A DNA stretch of 64,000 nucleotides. It comes from Diaphorobacter sp. HDW4A. Lineage in GTDB: Bacteria > Pseudomonadota > Gammaproteobacteria > Burkholderiales > Burkholderiaceae_C. Made by a program: the position numbers and the translations under genes. The DNA lies in NCBI RefSeq assembly GCF_011305995.1, contig NZ_CP049910.1, forward strand, positions 5,718,501-5,782,500. Reading direction: 5' to 3'. Shown piece by piece: positions 20,913 to 29,737 of the stretch. The notes below the pieces were generated by a model. It made no database searches. It had not been told where the DNA came from and saw only the letters and a list, made by a program, of their open reading frames with translations. Each line of letters opens with the position of its first letter. Position 1 is the stretch's first letter.

Positions 20913-21938
20913 TTAGTCGAGGCTGATCTTCGCGACGCTCGTCAGGTTACGCCAGCGTTCCAGCTCGCTCTCGATTTCGGCCCGGAAGCGTTCGGGTGAA
21001 TTGAGCGATACGTCGATGCCGCGCGCCGTCAGGGCCTTGCGCGCGTCGGCTTGACCGAGTCCCTTCAACGCGGCCTCGTTCAAAGTCTGCGTCAACGCGG
21101 GCGTGAGTCGCGGCGGAGCGAACAGGCCGAACCAGGTCGTGGTCTGGTAACCCGTGATGCCCGATTCTTCGAGCGTGGGAATGTCGGGCGCGGATGGAGA
21201 GCGTTCGCGCGAGCTCACGCCGAGCGCACGCAGCTGGCCGCTCTGGATATAGGGCAGGGACGACGGCAGCGTGTCGAAATACGCGGCCACATGCCCGCCG
21301 AGCAGGTCGGTGAGCACCTGGCTGCTGCCCTTGTAGGGAATGTGGCGCAGCTTGGTGAGGCCCGTGTTCTGGATGAACAGCTCGGCCGCCATGTGGGTGA
21401 TGTTGCCGGCGCCCGCCGAGCCATACGGCACGGGCTCGGCGCTCGCGTTCACATAGGCCACGAACTCCTTGGCGTTCTTCACCGGTAGTTTGGGGTTGAC
21501 CACCAGCACCAGCGGCGTCGAGCCCACGTTGGTGATCGGCGTGAAGTCGCGTAGCGGATCGTAGGGCACCTTCTGCGAGAGCACGGGGCTGATGGTCTGA
21601 CTGGCGGTCACGCCGAGCAGCAGGGTGAGGCCATCGGCGGTGGCGCGCGCCACTTCCGAGGCGGCAATCACGCCGTTCGCGCCGGGCTTGTTCTCGACGA
21701 CGATGCTGGCGTTCAGCGCCTGCCCCAGATGCTGGGCGAGTTGGCGTGCGACGAAGTCCGCGCCGCCGCCTGGCGGAAAGCCGACCAGCAGACGTATCGG
21801 CTTGGCCGGATAGCGGTCGTTGGCCCGGGTTGCAAAGGAAAGAGCGGCCGCTGCAGTCATCGCCATGGCGTGGGCGAGCCAGCGGCGACGGCTGGCGTCG
21901 TGCGCGCCGGAACTGGCGAGATGAAGGTCGTTGTGCAT
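20913..21938 (-). CDS. Bug-family tripartite tricarboxylate transporter receptor
   Basis: A 341-residue periplasmic solute receptor. After a signal peptide (MAMTAAAALSFATRAN) comes YPAKPIRLLVGFPPGGGADFVARQLAQ, the family opening. GSAGAGNITHMAAELF and HIPYKGSSQVLTDLLGGHV are also characteristic. The start at 21938 has GGAGA about 6 nt upstream. Bug receptors bind small carboxylates or amides. It lies 97 nt after a DUF2889 gene and a CoA-transferase on the same strand, so its ligand may feed that operon. No membrane subunits are nearby. Confidence 0.9.
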   Translation of the reverse strand: MHNDLHLASSGAHDASRRRWLAHAMAMTAAAALSFATRANDRYPAKPIRLLVGFPPGGGADFVARQLAQHLGQALNASIVVENKPGANGVIAASEVARATADGLTLLLGVTASQTISPVLSQKVPYDPLRDFTPITNVGSTPLVLVVNPKLPVKNAKEFVAYVNASAEPVPYGSAGAGNITHMAAELFIQNTGLTKLRHIPYKGSSQVLTDLLGGHVAAYFDTLPSSLPYIQSGQLRALGVSSRERSPSAPDIPTLEESGITGYQTTTWFGLFAPPRLTPALTQTLNEAALKGLGQADARKALTARGIDVSLNSPERFRAEIESELERWRNLTSVAKISLD

Positions 21939-22035
21939 CTGATGTCTCCGTTCGTTGTAGTGAGAAAAACGGGCTGGCGCTCGCCTGCGATCAAGGCGAT
22001 CAATTTGGCTGGGCGGCGGCCGGATTGATGGCGGG

Positions 22036-22584
22036 TCAGGTCTTGCGGCCGAGGTGCGGCCACAGCTGTACGACCACCTCGCGGTGGTCGGCGTAGGCAA
22101 AGCAGCTGTTCACGCGGGCGCGGTGCAGGTGCTCGTTGGCGGGATCGTTGAGTGCGGCCAGGCGCTGGGGTGCGAGGCCTTGGAACGCGGTGGTCGCCAT
22201 CGGGCCGAGCAGCTCAACGATGTGCGTGCAGCAAGCGGCGCCCTTGAGCAACTCGCGCACCTGGCGGTTCCAGCCCGCGCCGAGATGCAGGCCGACGAGC
22301 GGCGCGAGCGTCTGCTCGGCGCCGGTGCACAGATCGAAGGGCGTGGTGCGCATGCGCGCGCGGGCGCCGTGCACGCACATGTCGCCATCGATCACCAGCG
22401 TCACGGTGATGTCGTGCAGCGGCGCGCCTGCGGGCGCGTCCTCGTTGGTGAGTTGGCGACGGAAGGCATGCTGCTTGGTGTCGATGAGTTGGCCTTCAAC
22501 CTCGTACAGACCGTCCGCACGGCGATAGAAGCGCAGATCGATTTGGCGGTGGTGCACTTCCTCGCGCGGTGAATCGGTGGTCAT
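22036..22584 (-). CDS. DUF2889 family protein
   Basis: A 182-residue cytosolic protein. The N-terminal half has the DUF2889 pattern: HHRQIDLRFYRRADGLYEVEGQLIDTK-type opening, then HDITVTLVIDGDMCVH. A Cys-rich segment GAACCTHIVELLGPMATTAF and a C-terminal end in the Trp/Pro region follow. Biochemical function of the family is not established. It lies 17 nt downstream of the CoA-transferase gene and upstream of a Bug receptor, so it probably belongs to the same operon. DUF2889 genes are often found with catabolic CoA-ester genes. Confidence 0.85.
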   Translation of the reverse strand: MTTDSPREEVHHRQIDLRFYRRADGLYEVEGQLIDTKQHAFRRQLTNEDAPAGAPLHDITVTLVIDGDMCVHGARARMRTTPFDLCTGAEQTLAPLVGLHLGAGWNRQVRELLKGAACCTHIVELLGPMATTAFQGLAPQRLAALNDPANEHLHRARVNSCFAYADHREVVVQLWPHLGRKT

Positions 22585-22601
22585 GGCGGAGTCACGCGGT
22601 T

Positions 22602-23837
22602 TCAGGCAGCTTCGCGCACGGCGGCCCAGGCAAATGAGCCGGGTTGCTGCGCCTTGACGCCGCCGGATTGCAGCAGCGCGGCGATTTCCGCAGTGCTCAG
22701 GTTCAGCGACTGCAGGATGCTCTCGGTGTGCTCGCCCAGCTCTCCGGGTGCGATGGTCGGAACGCCGTCGCTTGCCGCACCTGCGCGTGGAAATTCCGGC
22801 ACTTCGAAGTTGAGACCGCGAAACGATACGGTGCGCAGCTTGCCGGGCTGGTGGGCCTGATCGGCATCGAGCACGCGCTCCAGTGGCAGCACCTCGGTGC
22901 AGCCCACGCCGTTGGCCTTGAGCGTGGCTTGAACGGCCTCGAAATCATGTGCACCGATGGCATTCTTCACGATGTCCTCGACCTGCTCGCGCGCCTTCTT
23001 GCGCATCTTGAGTGTGGCGAATTGCGGGTCGCTGCCCCAGGGCAGTTTCATCGCGTCGCAGAACTTCGCCCAGTGGCCGTCGGTGAGCATCAGCAGATAC
23101 AGCCAGCGCTCGTCGCGCGTGAGATAGGCGCCGTAGCCGGGCATCGCGAATTCGCCGTGCGGTTCGCGCTCGGGGCGGCCGAGCAGATGCTGCTTGAGCT
23201 GCACCGCCACGAGATCGCGCGAGGCCACATGCAGGCCGGTTTCGTAGAGGCCGACCTCGACCTCGCGGTCTTCGGACGTGGCGGTCTTCGGGTCACGCAG
23301 CAGCGAGGCAAGGATGCCGATCACCGCATACGCCCCCGCAAACTGGTCGTGGTACGACGGTCCCAGGCGGCTCGGGCGTCCGTTCACGCGGTTGGCTTCC
23401 ATCACGCCGGTCGATGCTTCGGCAACGGGGTTGGAGGCCAGATCGTCTGCCTGCGGGCCGGCTGCGTAGCCACGGATGTGGCAGTAGATGAGCGCCGGAT
23501 TGATGCGCTCGCAGTCCGCACGCGACACGCCGAGCTTGCGCGCCGCCTTGGGCGCGAGGTTGTGCACCAGCGCATCGGCGCTTTTCAACAATGCATAGAG
23601 CGCGTCACGGCCCTCGGGTTTGGAGAGGTCGAGGCACATGCTTTTCTTGCCGTGGCTGTAGGCAATGAAGGTGCCGCTCGGGCCGCCGCGCACCAGTGCG
23701 CGCGTGGGGTCGCCGATGGGTGGCTCGACTTTGATCACCTCCGCGCCAAGCTGCGAAAGGATGTGCGTCGCGAACGGCGCGGCAAGCATGGATCCGATTT
23801 CGATCACACGTCGACCGGCAAGTGGTGGTGTTGACAT
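22602..23837 (-). CDS. Class III (CaiB/BaiF) CoA-transferase
   Basis: A 411-residue family III CoA-transferase. The opening LAGRRVIEIGSMLAAPFATHILSQLGAEVIKVEPP and the catalytic Asp164 (SYHDQFAGAY) are intact. It should move CoA from a donor such as succinyl-CoA to a carboxylate. The start at 23837 (MSTPPLAG) is chosen over a longer frame because the operator-like palindrome lies between them. It is first in a minus-strand operon with DUF2889 and a Bug receptor, divergent from the Liv-type importer operon. Confidence 0.92.
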   Translation of the reverse strand: MSTPPLAGRRVIEIGSMLAAPFATHILSQLGAEVIKVEPPIGDPTRALVRGGPSGTFIAYSHGKKSMCLDLSKPEGRDALYALLKSADALVHNLAPKAARKLGVSRADCERINPALIYCHIRGYAAGPQADDLASNPVAEASTGVMEANRVNGRPSRLGPSYHDQFAGAYAVIGILASLLRDPKTATSEDREVEVGLYETGLHVASRDLVAVQLKQHLLGRPEREPHGEFAMPGYGAYLTRDERWLYLLMLTDGHWAKFCDAMKLPWGSDPQFATLKMRKKAREQVEDIVKNAIGAHDFEAVQATLKANGVGCTEVLPLERVLDADQAHQPGKLRTVSFRGLNFEVPEFPRAGAASDGVPTIAPGELGEHTESILQSLNLSTAEIAALLQSGGVKAQQPGSFAWAAVREAA

Positions 23838-23858
23838 AACAGGCCCTCGTTTGCTAAA

Positions 23859-23870
23859 AGAATGCATTTT
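23859..23870. promoter_or_regulatory. Candidate GntR operator upstream of the CoA-transferase operon
   Basis: AGAATGCATTTT lies 22 nt upstream of the CoA-transferase start. It shares the core GAATGCATT with the sites at 23957, 33334 and 42664. Confidence 0.5.
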
Positions 23871-23956
23871 ATAAATTATGCAACTCACAAATAACGCCTG
23901 TCAAAACCCTTATTGCTGGGGTAATCCCTGTTGTTTTCAATGTTGTTGAATTTATA

Positions 23957-23968
23957 TGATGCATTCTA
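23957..23968. promoter_or_regulatory. Candidate GntR operator upstream of the Liv-type importer operon
   Basis: TGATGCATTCTA, in reverse TAGAATGCATCA, lies about 60 nt upstream of the importer receptor start. About 98 nt separate it from the site at 23859, centre to centre, in the same divergent promoter region. Confidence 0.5.
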
Positions 23969-24027
23969 TGACGCTGAAACAGCGCGTCTGGTTTGCAGTC
24001 CGTTACAAAAACTCTGGAGACAAAACC

Positions 24028-25242
24028 ATGCGTAGAAGGTCATTCATCGCTACCGGCACCGCTGCAGCAGCGTCCGCCGCATTGCCTCAACTGGCAAATG
24101 CGCAGCAAGCGTCGCCGGGCATCGACGTGAAGAACAAAACCGTTACCGTCGGCGCGTTCACGCCGATCACCGGCCCGGTGCCGTTCTATACGGTGCTCAC
24201 GCACGCGGCAGAAGCCTGCTTCAAGTGGGCCAATGAGACCAATGCGCTGAACGGCTGGAAGATCAACTACATCACCTACGACGATGGCTACGAGCCCGCA
24301 CGCAGCGTGGCCGTGACCAAACGGCTTGTCGAAGAAAACAAGATTTTTGCGCTAGCGGCACCCACGGGCACGGCGCAGTCGGTGGCGGTGATTCCTTATG
24401 CGAAGGAAGTCGGGTTGCCGGTGATCGGGCCGATTGGTGGTGCTACGGCGTTGTTCTCGGAGCGACTGGTGTTTCCGCTGTTGCCTGACTACGGCTGGTC
24501 GGCTGCATCCAATCTGGATTTCGCGTTTGAGGAATTGAAGCTCAAAAAGGTTGCCCTGCTTTGGGAAAACGACGAGCTGGGCCGCTCCGCAAAACGGGGT
24601 TTCGATCTGTACATGGAGGCCAATAAAAAAGAGGTCGCAGAGTCGATTCCCTTTGAAGTGCGCAACACCGATTTCACGCCGCATGTGCGCAAACTCGCCA
24701 ACGTGAAGGCCGATGTGGTGATCCTGTTCGGCTCCAACGCCAATCTCGCGTCGGCACTCAAAGCGGCGGAGCGCGTGGGTTTTGAGAGCAAGTGGATGGC
24801 TCCGTTTTTCACTGCCGACCCAACCACACGCAAGCTCGCGGGCGACTTGCTCAACGGTACGTATTTCTCGTCGTGGCTGATGCCCGTGGGCGCGGACGAT
24901 CCCGAGATCAAGGCCTATCGTGAGAACGTTCCCAAGCTCTACCCGAATGACCCCGTGGGCGTGTTTGGCCTCAACGGCTGGAGCAACGGCGCGCTGTTCG
25001 TGAAGGGTTTCAAGATGCTGCTCGACAGCGGCAAACCGCTCACCCGCGCCAATCTGGTCGATGTGATGGAAACCATGACCAACGCCACCGTAGGGGGTGC
25101 GCGCAACGTGAGCTACAAGGCGGGCGACCATCGCGGCGCGCGCCAGGAAGCCATCATCCAGGCGCGCCCTGACGGCAGTTTCAAGCTGGTGCGCGATTTC
25201 CGACCTTATCCCGCGAATGTGTTCGACGCCAAGCTGGCGTGA
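24028..25242 (+). CDS. Branched-chain-amino-acid-type ABC substrate-binding protein
   Basis: A 404-residue periplasmic receptor of the LivJ type. The N-terminus MRRRSFIATGTAAAASAALPQLANAQQ is a signal peptide with a Tat-like RRRSF motif. The mature protein opens TVTVGAFTPITGPVPFY and has the two-lobe pattern of the family (VIPYAKEVGLPVIGPIGG, VFGLNGWSNGALFV). CTGGAGAC lies 6 nt upstream of the start. It heads the operon with the Liv-like permeases and ATPases but is separated from them by three enzyme genes. The ligand is probably the carboxylate or related compound that the operon degrades. Confidence 0.9.
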   Translation: MRRRSFIATGTAAAASAALPQLANAQQASPGIDVKNKTVTVGAFTPITGPVPFYTVLTHAAEACFKWANETNALNGWKINYITYDDGYEPARSVAVTKRLVEENKIFALAAPTGTAQSVAVIPYAKEVGLPVIGPIGGATALFSERLVFPLLPDYGWSAASNLDFAFEELKLKKVALLWENDELGRSAKRGFDLYMEANKKEVAESIPFEVRNTDFTPHVRKLANVKADVVILFGSNANLASALKAAERVGFESKWMAPFFTADPTTRKLAGDLLNGTYFSSWLMPVGADDPEIKAYRENVPKLYPNDPVGVFGLNGWSNGALFVKGFKMLLDSGKPLTRANLVDVMETMTNATVGGARNVSYKAGDHRGARQEAIIQARPDGSFKLVRDFRPYPANVFDAKLA

Positions 25243-25259
25243 TGTTGTTGAAGGAGTGA

Positions 25260-26120
25260 ATGCAAGTGACTGCTGCTGCGTATGAATCCTGGGTTGGCCG
25301 CGAAGAAGAACATCGCGAGCGCATCCTGCCCCACGCCGTGCGCGCCATGGCCGCAACGCTCGATCTGGAGCGCGTACCGGGTCAGGGCGCGGCGCTGCCA
25401 CCCGGCTGGCAATGGATGTTCTTCAACCCGGTGGTGCGCCGCAGTGGTCTGGGTGCGGACGGTCATCCACAGCGCGGCGGCTTTCTGCCGCCCATCGAGT
25501 TGCCGCGCCGCATGTGGGCGGGCAGCCGCATCCAGTATCTGGCCGACCTGCCGATAGACAGCATGGCCACGCGCCGCAGCCTGATCAGCAAGGTGGAAAA
25601 CAAGGTCGGCAAGCGCGGCTCGCTCTGGTTCGTGACGGTGGTGCATACCACCACCTGCGAAGGCAAGACCTGCATCGTCGAAGAGCAGGACATCGTATAC
25701 CGCGAAGCCACACCACCCAGTACACAGTCCAGCACGCCGCAGCCCAAGCCAGAGCCCTATGCCGAGGCTGCAGAGTTCGGGCGCGATTTCCAACCCGACA
25801 CCACGCTGCTGTTCCGCTACTCGGCGCTCACCTTCAACGGCCATCGCATTCACTACGACCAGAGCTATGCGCGTGATGAAGAGGGCTACCCCGATCTCGT
25901 GGTACACGGCCCGCTCACGGCGACGCTGCTGCAGCAACTGGCGCTGGAGCAGGGCGGCGGCAAACCGCTTGCGCAGTTCGATTTTCGCGGCGTGAGCCCG
26001 CTGTTTGTGGCGCGCGGGTTCCGGCTTGAAGGCAAGCGCGAAGGCGATGGAAGTCTGTCGCTGTGGGCGCGTGGCCCGGATGGTGAACTGGCGATGTCAG
26101 CCAAGGCGAGCTTTCGCTGA
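25260..26120 (+). CDS. FAS1-like / MaoC-type acyl-CoA hydratase (MeaC/Ich-like)
   Basis: A 286-residue double hot-dog hydratase resembling mesaconyl-C4-CoA and itaconyl-CoA hydratases. The N-terminal domain includes PPGWQWMFFNPVV and RRMWAGSRI. The C-terminal domain carries the active-site segment TFNGHRIHYDQSYA and the PDLVVHGPLTA motif. AAGGAG directly precedes the ATG. Itaconyl-CoA hydratase makes citramalyl-CoA, which a CitE-type lyase splits; such a lyase gene lies at 38.3 kb. The real substrate here is inferred only by this analogy. Confidence 0.85.
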   Translation: MQVTAAAYESWVGREEEHRERILPHAVRAMAATLDLERVPGQGAALPPGWQWMFFNPVVRRSGLGADGHPQRGGFLPPIELPRRMWAGSRIQYLADLPIDSMATRRSLISKVENKVGKRGSLWFVTVVHTTTCEGKTCIVEEQDIVYREATPPSTQSSTPQPKPEPYAEAAEFGRDFQPDTTLLFRYSALTFNGHRIHYDQSYARDEEGYPDLVVHGPLTATLLQQLALEQGGGKPLAQFDFRGVSPLFVARGFRLEGKREGDGSLSLWARGPDGELAMSAKASFR

Positions 26121-26151
26121 ACCCAAAAAGAAATATCAAGGAGCAAATGAG

Positions 26152-26895
26152 ATGACACAGCATATGAGTGGCCCGGCGGATCTGAGCGGACAGGTTGCCT
26201 TCATCACTGGCGGCGCAGGCGGCATGGGCCGCGCGATTTCTGCGGCGTTCGCAGCAGCGGGCGCCAAGGTGATCGCCACTGACCGCGCAGCCAGCGAAGA
26301 CCTGGGCGCGAGCGTCGAGTACCTGCAGTACGACGTGACCTCGCGCGCCGAAACCGACAAGGTGATGGACGCGGTGATCGCCAAGCACGGCAAGATTGAC
26401 ATCCTCGTGCTGTGCGCCGGCATCATCGCCCGCACACCGCTAGGCGAGAGCACCGACGACGAGTGGGACGCCATCATGAACGTCAACGTGCGCGGTGTCG
26501 TCAACCCCACACGCAAGCTGTTCCCGCTGATGTGCAATCAGGGCTTCGGCAAGATCCTCGCGGCGGGCTCCATCGCGGCGAAGAACGGTGGCGTCGCATC
26601 GGGCCCGGCCTATGTGGCATCGAAAAGCGCGGTGCACGGAATGATGCGCTGGATCGCCAAGGCCGGTGCGCCGCACGGCGTTTACGCCAACACGCTGGCC
26701 CCTGGCCCCGTGGAAACCGCGATGTGGGCCAACGTGACCGGCAGCGCCGCGCCATCTGCCAACAACACCGTGCCGCTGGGCCGCTACGGTACCGCGCAGG
26801 ACATCGCACAGGCGGCCCTTTTTCTGTGCTCGCCCGCATCGAACTGGATCACCGGCACATCGCTCGATATCAGCGGCGGCATGTGGATGAACTGA
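26152..26895 (+). CDS. Short-chain dehydrogenase/reductase
   Basis: A 247-residue SDR. The nucleotide motif is TGGAGGMGRA; the catalytic Ser is in AAGSIAAKNGG and the Tyr-Lys pair in GPAYVASKSAVHG. The C-terminal end ISGGMWMN is typical. AAGGAG lies upstream of the start. It probably oxidises a hydroxyl or reduces a keto group of a small acid intermediate. It sits between the hydratase gene and a hydroxyacid dehydrogenase gene in the same operon. Confidence 0.92.
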   Translation: MTQHMSGPADLSGQVAFITGGAGGMGRAISAAFAAAGAKVIATDRAASEDLGASVEYLQYDVTSRAETDKVMDAVIAKHGKIDILVLCAGIIARTPLGESTDDEWDAIMNVNVRGVVNPTRKLFPLMCNQGFGKILAAGSIAAKNGGVASGPAYVASKSAVHGMMRWIAKAGAPHGVYANTLAPGPVETAMWANVTGSAAPSANNTVPLGRYGTAQDIAQAALFLCSPASNWITGTSLDISGGMWMN

Positions 26896-26919
26896 TTGGG
26901 AACACACAGGAGACACGTG

Positions 26920-27846
26920 ATGACAACCAACAGCAATGCAGCGCCCGTGATCGGCTTTGTCGGCCTCGGCGTGATGGGTGGGCCGATGTGCCGCAACGTG
27001 GCGCTCAAGCATGCGGGCGCGGTGCTGGCGTTTGACAGCAATGATGCGGCGTTCGAGGCAGTGAACGAGACCAAGGCGCAGCGCGTCGCAAGCTTGGCCG
27101 AATTGGCGGCGCAGGCTGACGTGGTGTTTCTCTCGTTGCCCGGCGGGCCTGCGGTCGAGGCGGTGTGCCTTGGCGCGAATGGACTTTCCAGTGGGGCCCG
27201 CAAACCGCAGGTGATCGTGGACCTGAGCACGACCACGGTGGCCTCGGCGCGCGGAGTAGGCGAGAAGCTTGCGGCGATGGGCGTGGCGTTTGCCGATGCG
27301 CCAGTGGCCCGCACCCGTGAAGCGGCGCAGCGCGGAGAGCTCAGCATCATGGTGGGTGCATCGGTCGAGCTGTATGCGCGCATCGAGCCACTGCTGCGCT
27401 ACATGGCGTCGGATGTGACGCTGTGTGGTGACGTGGGTTGCGGTCAGGTCGTCAAGCTGATCAACAACGCGCTGGTGTTCGAGAACACCGTCGCGCTGGC
27501 AGAGATGATGGTGCTCGGCGAGCGTGCGGGCGTGGAGCCGGGCACACTGCTCGATGCTGTCTCTAAGGGCTCAGGCGACAGCTACGTGCTGCGCAACCAT
27601 GGCCGCAAGGCGATGCTGCCGCGCGTGTTTCCTGACAAGTCGTTTTCGCCGGAATACGTGCTCAAGGACATCGGCTATGTGCTCGAACTCGCGAACTCGA
27701 CCGGCGTCGACGCGCAGGTCACCGAGCTTGCGCAGCGCTATTACACGGCTACGGCGCAGGGCGGATTCTCGGGTCGCTACTATCCGGCGGTGATCGAGGT
27801 CATCGACGGCAAGGGCTGCGCGGCTGGTGCAGCGGCAAAGGCCTGA
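26920..27846 (+). CDS. 3-hydroxyisobutyrate dehydrogenase family oxidoreductase
   Basis: A 308-residue beta-hydroxyacid dehydrogenase. It has the Rossmann motif GFVGLGVMGGPMCRNVALK, the substrate motif DAPVARTREAAQRGELSIMVG and the catalytic Lys in GCGQVVKLINN. The start at 26920 has GGAGACACGTG just upstream. It should oxidise a 3-hydroxyacid to its semialdehyde with NAD(P)+. A close relative lies at 59.4 kb next to an aldehyde dehydrogenase gene. The livH-like gene follows after 3 nt. Confidence 0.9.
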   Translation: MTTNSNAAPVIGFVGLGVMGGPMCRNVALKHAGAVLAFDSNDAAFEAVNETKAQRVASLAELAAQADVVFLSLPGGPAVEAVCLGANGLSSGARKPQVIVDLSTTTVASARGVGEKLAAMGVAFADAPVARTREAAQRGELSIMVGASVELYARIEPLLRYMASDVTLCGDVGCGQVVKLINNALVFENTVALAEMMVLGERAGVEPGTLLDAVSKGSGDSYVLRNHGRKAMLPRVFPDKSFSPEYVLKDIGYVLELANSTGVDAQVTELAQRYYTATAQGGFSGRYYPAVIEVIDGKGCAAGAAAKA

Positions 27847-27849
27847 GCC

Positions 27850-28728
27850 ATGGCCGATATCCTTGGACTCATTTGGGCGGGCATGGTCAGCGGGTGTCTC
27901 TACGCCCTGGGTGCCATCGGCATCGTGCTGATCTACAAAAGCTCCAACGTCGTGAACTTCGCGCACGGCAATCTGGCGGGGCTGGCCGCGTTTCTGGTGT
28001 TCGGCTTCACCGCAGGAATTCTCGGCAACATGGCCTGGGGCGTGGCGCTGATGCTCACGCTCGCGATCATGATGGTGGTGATGGCGATCAGCTACTTCGT
28101 TATCGCGCCGCTGGTGTTCAAGTCCGATCTCACCAGCACGATTGCGACGCTGGGCATCGGCCTCATCGCGCAGGGCGTCACGCAGCTGGTGTTCGGCTCG
28201 AACGTGGTGTCGCTCGATCTGCCGCTGCCCAAGTGGAGCGCCCAGATCGGTGCCATGCGCATCTCGGCCTATGACCTTGCGGTGCTGTTCGTCACGGCGG
28301 CATCGGTGGGTTTGCTGTATCTGCTGATCGAGCGCACACGGGTGGGCATCGCGTTCCGTGCGGTGTCGGCCAACCCGTTCGCAAGCCGCGTGTGCGGACT
28401 CAGTCTGCGCCGTATCCATCTGTTCTCGTTCGTGGTGGCGGGACTGCTCGGGCTGGTGGCGGCTTTGTTGATCGTGCCGACCACGTTTCTTTCTTCCACC
28501 AGCGTGTCCTCGTTCATGCTGCAGGCCTTTGCGGCGGCGGTGGTGGGCGGTTTCAGCAGTCTGCCGGGTGCCGTGGTGGGCGGCGTATTCATCGGCGTGC
28601 TGATGAATCTGCTGTCGTTCTATGTCGCTGCGGAATTCACCAATACCTACCTGCTCGCGGTGATTCTGCTGACGCTCAATGTGTTCCCCAAGGGCGTGCT
28701 CGCCCGCCGAGGAGGTGCGCGTGTCTGA
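27850..28728 (+). CDS. Liv-type ABC permease, LivH-like
   Basis: A 292-residue inner-membrane permease with about eight hydrophobic segments and the family signature loop (RAVSANPFASRVCGLSLRRIH). It pairs with the LivM-like protein whose gene overlaps its 3' end. The set LivH-LivM-LivG-LivF plus the receptor at 24.0 kb makes a complete importer for a branched-chain amino acid-like or carboxylate substrate. Confidence 0.93.
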   Translation: MADILGLIWAGMVSGCLYALGAIGIVLIYKSSNVVNFAHGNLAGLAAFLVFGFTAGILGNMAWGVALMLTLAIMMVVMAISYFVIAPLVFKSDLTSTIATLGIGLIAQGVTQLVFGSNVVSLDLPLPKWSAQIGAMRISAYDLAVLFVTAASVGLLYLLIERTRVGIAFRAVSANPFASRVCGLSLRRIHLFSFVVAGLLGLVAALLIVPTTFLSSTSVSSFMLQAFAAAVVGGFSSLPGAVVGGVFIGVLMNLLSFYVAAEFTNTYLLAVILLTLNVFPKGVLARRGGARV

Positions 28729-29737
28729 AGCCACCATGACATCTTCCGCTGCAGTGAAGCGCGTGCCCGAAGTGGCGCCGCCACGGCCTGCCGAGCCCAC
28801 TGCACGCCGCCCGTTGCCGCTGCGTGCGATGGCCGGTGTGGCCGTGCTGCTCGGTCTGATTGCGCTGCCGCTGCTCGCGGGCGGGTACTGGACCTTCACG
28901 CTCGGCCTGTGTTTTGCCAACGCCATCGCGATTCTGTCGGTGAGTCTGCTCGTGCGCTACGGCGGCGAGGTATCCATCGGCCATGGCGTGTTCGTTGCGG
29001 CGGGGGCCTACACGGTCGCTTTGATGGAGAAATACCTCGGCGTCTCGGTGCTCATGGCGCTGCCGTTTGCGGCGCTCGCAGGTGGGCTGCTTGGCATCGC
29101 GTTTGCGTTTCCCTCGCGCAATCTCTCGGGCATCTATCTCGCCGTTGCCACCATGGCGCTGGCGCTTGCACTGCCTGAGTTGCTGCTGTATTTCAGCAGC
29201 ATCACGGGCGGCTATGAAGGCCTTTATGTGAAGCGCGATGCGCTGCCCGGCGTGTCACGCGATCTGCAGCGCTACTACGTGCCGCTTGCCGGTCTGGTGG
29301 TGGTGGCGCTGCTGCTGAGGCAGTTTCGCCGCTCGCGTCAGGCGCTGGCGCTACTGCTGATCCGCACCTCGGCGCCGGCGGCAGAATCCTTCGGTGTGCG
29401 TCGCAGCTGGGCGCGGCTGTCGTGCATGGCGCTGTCGGGCGGCATCGCGGCCATCGGTGGTGCGCTACTGGCGTTCAGTTCGTCGACCGTGTCGCCCAAC
29501 AGCTTCACGCTGTGGACGTCGATCTTCTTGCTGGTCGGATCGGTGGTCAGCCTGTATTCGCTGGGCATGTTCGGCAGCTTGATCGGCGGCGTCTTTCTCA
29601 CGCTGATGCCGCTGTTGTTGGCCGGTGCGGGCGACTGGGTACCGATTCTGTACGGCGGTGCGCTGCTGCTCGTGGTGCTCGGCGCGAACCTGATTCCCGA
29701 ATCCTGGCGCGTGCGTCCGGGGGGAGGCGCTGCATGA
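28721..29737 (+). CDS. Liv-type ABC permease, LivM-like
   Basis: A 338-residue permease with about nine hydrophobic segments. Family features are YGGEVSIGHGVFVAAGAYTVA and AFPSRNLSGIYLAVATMALA. The GTG at 28721 is preferred because GAGGAGGT lies about 6 nt upstream; an ATG at 28736 is possible. The gene overlaps the end of livH by 8 nt and its stop overlaps the next start, so the subunits are translationally coupled. Confidence 0.9.
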   Translation: MSEATMTSSAAVKRVPEVAPPRPAEPTARRPLPLRAMAGVAVLLGLIALPLLAGGYWTFTLGLCFANAIAILSVSLLVRYGGEVSIGHGVFVAAGAYTVALMEKYLGVSVLMALPFAALAGGLLGIAFAFPSRNLSGIYLAVATMALALALPELLLYFSSITGGYEGLYVKRDALPGVSRDLQRYYVPLAGLVVVALLLRQFRRSRQALALLLIRTSAPAAESFGVRRSWARLSCMALSGGIAAIGGALLAFSSSTVSPNSFTLWTSIFLLVGSVVSLYSLGMFGSLIGGVFLTLMPLLLAGAGDWVPILYGGALLLVVLGANLIPESWRVRPGGGAA